Source: an uncultured Pseudogracilibacillus sp. (GTDB lineage: Bacteria; Bacillota; Bacilli; Bacillales; Amphibacillaceae). Taken from it: DNA of 9,293 bases. The stretch is from contig CALGOZ010000083.1 of NCBI GenBank assembly GCA_937960785.1, forward strand, positions 1-9,293, written 5' to 3'. The position numbers and the translations under genes are program-made. This document shows, piece after piece, positions 6,636 to 9,293 of the stretch. The notes beneath the pieces were generated by a model. It saw nothing but the letters and a program-made list of their open reading frames with translations. It searched no databases and was not told the DNA's origin. Each line of letters begins with the position of its first letter. Within the stretch, counting starts at the first letter, position 1.

Positions 6636-6649
6636 AGTAAACGCTTACA
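6636..6649 (-). promoter_or_regulatory. CcpA cre box
   Basis: On the minus strand TGTAAGCGTTTACT matches the catabolite-responsive element consensus TGWAANCGNTNWCA at every position but the last. It lies directly after the predicted -10 and between promoter and ribosome binding site, a position where CcpA-HPr(Ser-P) normally blocks transcription. This implies that the lactate-oxidising enzyme is repressed while preferred sugars are present. Confidence 0.78.
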
Positions 6650-6652
6650 TCA

Positions 6653-6681
6653 AGTTTATTATTTTGGAAAACGTAAGTCAA
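6653..6681 (-). promoter_or_regulatory. Promoter of the lactate monooxygenase gene
   Basis: On the minus strand TTGACT (6681-6676) is a near-consensus -35 and is followed after exactly 17 bp by TAAACT (6658-6653), a moderate -10. The predicted start point, near 6646, falls inside the cre box, which supports repression by CcpA binding. Confidence 0.6.
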
Positions 6682-6887
6682 CGTATATTTTTAAATAACA
6701 AGTTTAAATGTTTTTTATTCGGAGCTAACAAAAGTCCTAGGATTTAGGGTTTATTTATGACGATTTATAATATATTTTGCTAGAATTAGGCTAATACGTA
6801 ACCCGTTTACACATAGTAGCTTTTGAAGTAGGAAAAGAGTTTTTTATTGTTTTAAATTAATGAATATATAAAACAAGAGGTATATTT

Positions 6888-7589
6888 ATGAAAAGACATC
6901 TTAGACTAATTTCTTTCGTTATGACACTTCTTGTTCTAATGCTGACGGTACAGCCAAGCAAAGGGTTTGCTCAACCGGTACATGAAGATGGTTTAAACGG
7001 AGTTACGTTAAGTGCTGAAGCTCTAGAAGCTTTGGACCATAGTATTTATATTAATACATTAACGAAAACAGCTCACATTGCCCCTTATCTTGCTTCAAAT
7101 TACTATGACTTTACCAATGAAGAGTTAAATGCGATTCAACAAAGTTTAGATCAATTAACAGAGGTGGAATTCGATTACTTAATCGAGCAAAGTGTCAATA
7201 GTGATGGAGATGGTATTCAGCTTCGTTCAGCTTCTGTAATTGTTTGGGTAGAAGTTACGGTTATTTTAGCTATCGTTGCAACTACTGCTTTATATTTTTC
7301 ATCGACTTATATGAATCATTTAGAGAAGCAAAATTTAATTGATCGTTGTTATGAGGTTGGTGGCACACCGATTATCGATTCAGGAGATATAGGGGATATC
7401 GGTGGAGAACCAGAAAAGGTTTGGTGGAAAATCTCTAACACCTATACCTTAGTTGTGCAAAATAAATATTATTATATGAACTTTTTAAAAAAGCGATATC
7501 CTGCTAGTAGCTGCACATCGCTTTTTTTGCTTAATTTAGCACTTTTAATTATAAGGCTTACCAGATATGGTCACCGTTATTTTCAGTAG
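6888..7589 (+). CDS. Unrecognised secreted or membrane-tethered protein with a suspect C-terminal extension
   Basis: The frame encodes 233 aa and I do not recognise a family. Residues 1-28 form a signal peptide (basic MKRHLR, hydrophobic core, cleavage near GFA). The segment 36-101 has the look of small secreted Bacillota proteins, with LSAEALEALD, a TLTKTAHI motif (57-64) and a helical, acidic part. A strongly hydrophobic stretch at 115-138 is either a transmembrane helix or a buried core. After it come a single cysteine (154), a Gly/Asp-rich GDIGDIGGEPE (166-176) and aromatic, beta-like sequence ending in YYYMNF (194-199). The remaining residues (200-233) are encoded by a terminator and the T-rich DNA behind it, and are probably not part of the ancestral protein. 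Removing one T from the run at 7482-7486 would create TAA right after Phe199. The ATG has AGAGG upstream. Confidence 0.6.
   Translation: MKRHLRLISFVMTLLVLMLTVQPSKGFAQPVHEDGLNGVTLSAEALEALDHSIYINTLTKTAHIAPYLASNYYDFTNEELNAIQQSLDQLTEVEFDYLIEQSVNSDGDGIQLRSASVIVWVEVTVILAIVATTALYFSSTYMNHLEKQNLIDRCYEVGGTPIIDSGDIGDIGGEPEKVWWKISNTYTLVVQNKYYYMNFLKKRYPASSCTSLFLLNLALLIIRLTRYGHRYFQ
7487..7528 (+). terminator. Intrinsic terminator lying inside the reading frame of the 6888 gene
   Basis: AAAAAAGCGAT (7487-7497) and ATCGCTTTTTT (7517-7527) form an 11-bp stem with a 19-nt loop that can hold a small inner hairpin (GCT/AGC), followed by the end of a T7 run. This is a classic Bacillus-type terminator. It precedes the TAG of the open reading frame by about 60 nt, so terminated mRNAs would carry no in-frame stop codon. 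Confidence 0.68.
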
Positions 7590-7709
7590 AGTGTTCTGAG
7601 AGAGTGGAAGGTAATTAAATAGAAATCTTTTGTATTTGATAACAATTACAAAAATCGCCATATACTATCCACAAAACCTCCTAAAACCTGTAACAAGAAC
7701 CTATTTTTA

Positions 7710-7725
7710 AGTGATATAACGCACT
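7710..7725 (+). promoter_or_regulatory. Crp/Fnr-family binding site upstream of nirK
   Basis: AGTGATATAACGCACT fits the Fnr consensus TGTGA-N6-TCACA at 7 of 10 defined positions, with perfectly symmetric AGTG/CACT arms. Its centre (7717.5) is exactly 41.5 bp before the start point predicted from the TATAAT at 7747-7752, the position used by class II activators such as Bacillus Fnr. The poor -35 (CTCATC) fits a promoter that depends on an activator. Oxygen-limited induction of nirK is the inferred outcome. Confidence 0.5.
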
Positions 7726-7746
7726 CATCTCTTAAAGAAAGGGATC

Positions 7747-7752
7747 TATAAT
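7747..7752 (+). promoter_or_regulatory. nirK: -10 element of the nirK promoter
   Basis: A perfect TATAAT predicts a transcript start near 7759 and a leader of about 99 nt before the ATG at 7858. No strong secondary structure was found by eye in that leader. A competing upstream pair (TTGATA 7636, TATACT 7661) has a 19-bp spacer and is less likely. Confidence 0.55.
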
Positions 7753-7857
7753 TCGAAGTAAGATAAGCAATTCATCATTTCAACTTAGTAGACAGAGAGA
7801 CAAGCAGTTTGAAGGATGGGAGCTAAACTTATCTAATACTTTTACGAGGTGATTAGC

Positions 7858-8886
7858 ATGGGTAAAAAAATTACTTTTCACTTTGTCACTCTGCTTAGTT
7901 TAGTTGTCCTGTTGTTATCTGCCTGCTCCAATGTCAATGAAGAAAGTACACTGCCAAAAGCTGATGCGGAAGAATCGAAAACGGAGGAAGTAAATACAGA
8001 CATCATTCCCGCTCATGAAGGGCTGAATCAAGAACCAATACCGTTAGAAATCGAACGAGATGGAAAAGATGTCTATGTCAAAATGACGACACAAATTACT
8101 GATATCGAAATCGAACCTGGATTAACGTACAAGGCGTGGACATTTAACGGTGAAGCACCAGGACCGTTAATCGTCGTAGAAGAAGGCGATATGTTACATT
8201 TCGAAATCGACAATATCGATCCGGCCATCCCACATAGTATCGACCTTCATGCCGTTCACACGGATCCGGAAACAGGTTTTGGTGACGTCGAACCGAACGA
8301 GTCCGGAGTCTTCTCTTATCCGACATCATCACCAGGAGTCTTTATGTACCATTGTGCTACCGAGCCAGTTTTATCCCATATCGCTAACGGTATGCACGGT
8401 GTAATTATCGTTCAACCAAAGGATGGTTCTCCAACAGATGATGAAATAGACCGTGAATACGTCATTATCCAAAACGAATGGTATAAATATAATGACTTAG
8501 ATGATATGACAAATGGTGTTCCTTCGCAAGTAGTATTCTCGTCAAAAGCATTACGCGAAGGTCAGCCGAATACAAATGGAACGACTACCGCCCTTAAAGA
8601 TGAACCGTTAAAAGCAAAAGTTGGTGAAAAAGTACGAGTTTATATTAATAACGTTGGACCGAATGAAGTTAGCTCATTCCACGTGATTGGTACGATTATG
8701 GAAGACGTTTATTTAGACGGAAACCCATACAACCATTATGAAGGAATGCAAACTGTTATGTTACCAGCAAGTGGGGGAGCTGTTGTAGAATTTACCTTTA
8801 AAGAACCAGGCACCTATCCCTTTGTTACTCATCAATTTAACCATGCGACAAAAGGTGCGGTTGGAGTTTTTGAAGTAACAGAATAA
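7858..8886 (+). CDS. nirK: Copper-containing nitrite reductase (NirK), lipoprotein
   Basis: NirK reduces nitrite to nitric oxide in denitrification, here on the outer face of the cell membrane. The 342-aa protein starts with a lipoprotein signal peptide and lipobox LSAC (lipidated Cys23), then a charged linker and two cupredoxin domains (about 60-190 and 195-342). Type 1 copper ligands are His126, Cys166, His174 and Met179. Type 2 ligands are His131, His165 and His325, the last donated across a trimer interface. Catalytic Asp129 (HSIDLH) and His275 (SSFHVIG) are present. The YHCATEPVLSHIANGM spacing is that of Neisseria AniA and Geobacillus NirK. The start is ATG, with GAGGTGAT upstream; a GTG nine bases earlier lies within that site. 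Expression probably depends on the Fnr-like site. No NO reductase or maturation gene lies nearby, so the next step must be encoded elsewhere. Confidence 0.94.
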   Translation: MGKKITFHFVTLLSLVVLLLSACSNVNEESTLPKADAEESKTEEVNTDIIPAHEGLNQEPIPLEIERDGKDVYVKMTTQITDIEIEPGLTYKAWTFNGEAPGPLIVVEEGDMLHFEIDNIDPAIPHSIDLHAVHTDPETGFGDVEPNESGVFSYPTSSPGVFMYHCATEPVLSHIANGMHGVIIVQPKDGSPTDDEIDREYVIIQNEWYKYNDLDDMTNGVPSQVVFSSKALREGQPNTNGTTTALKDEPLKAKVGEKVRVYINNVGPNEVSSFHVIGTIMEDVYLDGNPYNHYEGMQTVMLPASGGAVVEFTFKEPGTYPFVTHQFNHATKGAVGVFEVTE

Positions 8887-8925
8887 ACCTGATAAATTTA
8901 CAAACAACGAAATCCCATAGAAACG

Positions 8926-8962
8926 TGGACTGAAGTAGAGCGAGCTACTTCAGTCCATTTTT
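8926..8962 (+). terminator. Strong intrinsic terminator of nirK
   Basis: A perfect 13-bp stem (TGGACTGAAGTAG, 8926-8938, with 8945-8957) and a 6-nt loop are followed by TTTTT. It starts 40 nt after the nirK stop. The minus-strand exit has no T-tract, so it acts in one direction only. Confidence 0.9.
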
Positions 8963-8972
8963 AATATAAAAA

Positions 8973-9061
8973 ATTCTATGTGCAGTATGACGATTAGGGG
9001 GGATCCTTTATTTTAAAAAAAGCAATGAAAGTAGTTAAGCTCGTCATACTACCCATAGAAT
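8973..9061 (-). repeat. Long imperfect inverted repeat; likely terminator of the ceramidase gene or a small mobile-type repeat
   Basis: Arms 8973-8993 and 9041-9061 are complementary at 19 of 21 positions and enclose 47 nt containing GGGGGGATCC and an A-run. Read on the minus strand, the second arm runs into AATTTTTTATATT, giving a terminator-like end 86 nt downstream of the ceramidase stop. The long arms and large interior would also fit a miniature inverted-repeat element, but no target duplication is visible. A separate 12-bp palindrome, GTGGAATTCCAC, lies at 9066-9077. Confidence 0.6.
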
Positions 9062-9146
9062 CAAGGTGGAATTCCACTTAATATACTTTATGCGTTTAAG
9101 GTTCGAAAAGTGAATATAAACAGGGATAGATTGTTTATAAAAAACA

Positions 9147-9293
9147 TTATTTTACTTCAAATTCATCAGAAGTTCCGGTAAACGGATAAATTTTATGGTT
9201 CCAACCATTTTTATAGTCACCATAATGGACAATTCGATAGGTACCAGGTTCGACATCTTCTGGAATATCCCACTCAATTGTAACTTGTGATGT
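9147..9293 (-). CDS. Neutral ceramidase, C-terminal fragment
   Basis: Only the last 48 codons are in the window; the gene continues past the right edge. The readable motifs are WDIPEDVEPGTYRI (8-21), HYGDYKNGW (23-31) and YPFTGTSDEFEV (36-47). They match the C-terminal immunoglobulin-like domain of neutral/alkaline non-lysosomal ceramidases as I remember them. These enzymes are usually secreted and hydrolyse ceramide to sphingosine and a fatty acid. Since Bacillaceae do not normally make sphingolipids, the substrate would come from outside. The catalytic domain and signal peptide cannot be checked here. The gene converges on nirK. Confidence 0.85.
   Translation of the reverse strand, partial: TSQVTIEWDIPEDVEPGTYRIVHYGDYKNGWNHKIYPFTGTSDEFEVK

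Noticed and set aside
7636..7666. Alternative promoter TTGATA-19-TATACT before nirK
   Set aside because: Spacer is too long, and the TATAAT with a correctly placed Fnr-like dyad explains expression better.
7849..7857. GTG at 7849 as the nirK start
   Set aside because: It lies within the GAGGTGAT ribosome binding site that serves ATG 7858.
1..9293. CRISPR arrays, tRNA or rRNA genes, riboswitches, complete mobile elements or defence systems
   Set aside because: Looked for by eye and none found; no repeated spacer-like units, cloverleaf ends or recognisable defence domains.

Overview
The window looks like chromosomal DNA from a low-GC, endospore-former-like Bacillota, most probably a Bacillaceae member. 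The supports are AT-rich spacers, strong AGGAGG-type ribosome binding sites with frequent GTG and TTG starts, a near-perfect CcpA cre box, a DUF421 (YetF-type) membrane protein, a family I.5 (Geobacillus/Staphylococcus-type) lipase and a lipoprotein copper nitrite reductase. The species cannot be named from this sequence.

Layout. Positions 1-303 hold no convincing gene, only a long inverted repeat beside a 25-codon reading frame that may be an insertion-sequence remnant, plus a small plus-strand hairpin. From 304 to 3105 three genes lie on the minus strand: AIM24-family protein, then a signal-peptide/charged-linker/C-terminal-anchor protein that probably starts at ATT, then a secreted lipase. 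A second, acidic and proline-rich anchored protein diverges from AIM24 (3335-4183, +). It converges on a DUF421 protein (4190-4789, -), and its terminator lies inside the DUF421 coding end. A small polytopic membrane protein with a GTG start (4974-5321, +) converges, across a shared hairpin, on a lactate 2-monooxygenase-type flavoenzyme (5431-6615, -) whose promoter carries a cre site. Then come an unrecognised secreted/membrane protein (6888-7589, +) with a terminator inside its reading frame, and nirK (7858-8886, +), a lipoprotein copper nitrite reductase with a Crp/Fnr-like dyad centred at -41.5 from a perfect TATAAT. At the right edge, the C-terminus of a neutral ceramidase enters on the minus strand (9147-9293).

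How the genes fit together. There is no single large operon; most genes are monocistronic or in short units bounded by hairpins. Three themes can be inferred: secreted lipid hydrolases at both ends (lipase, ceramidase), flexible respiration and carbon use (nitrite reduction probably induced without oxygen, lactate oxidation under catabolite control), and surface or membrane proteins of unknown role. No CRISPR array, tRNA, rRNA, complete mobile element or defence system was seen. The best leads are the ATT start, the terminator inside the 6888 gene, the Fnr-like nirK promoter and the pair of charged anchored proteins flanking AIM24.
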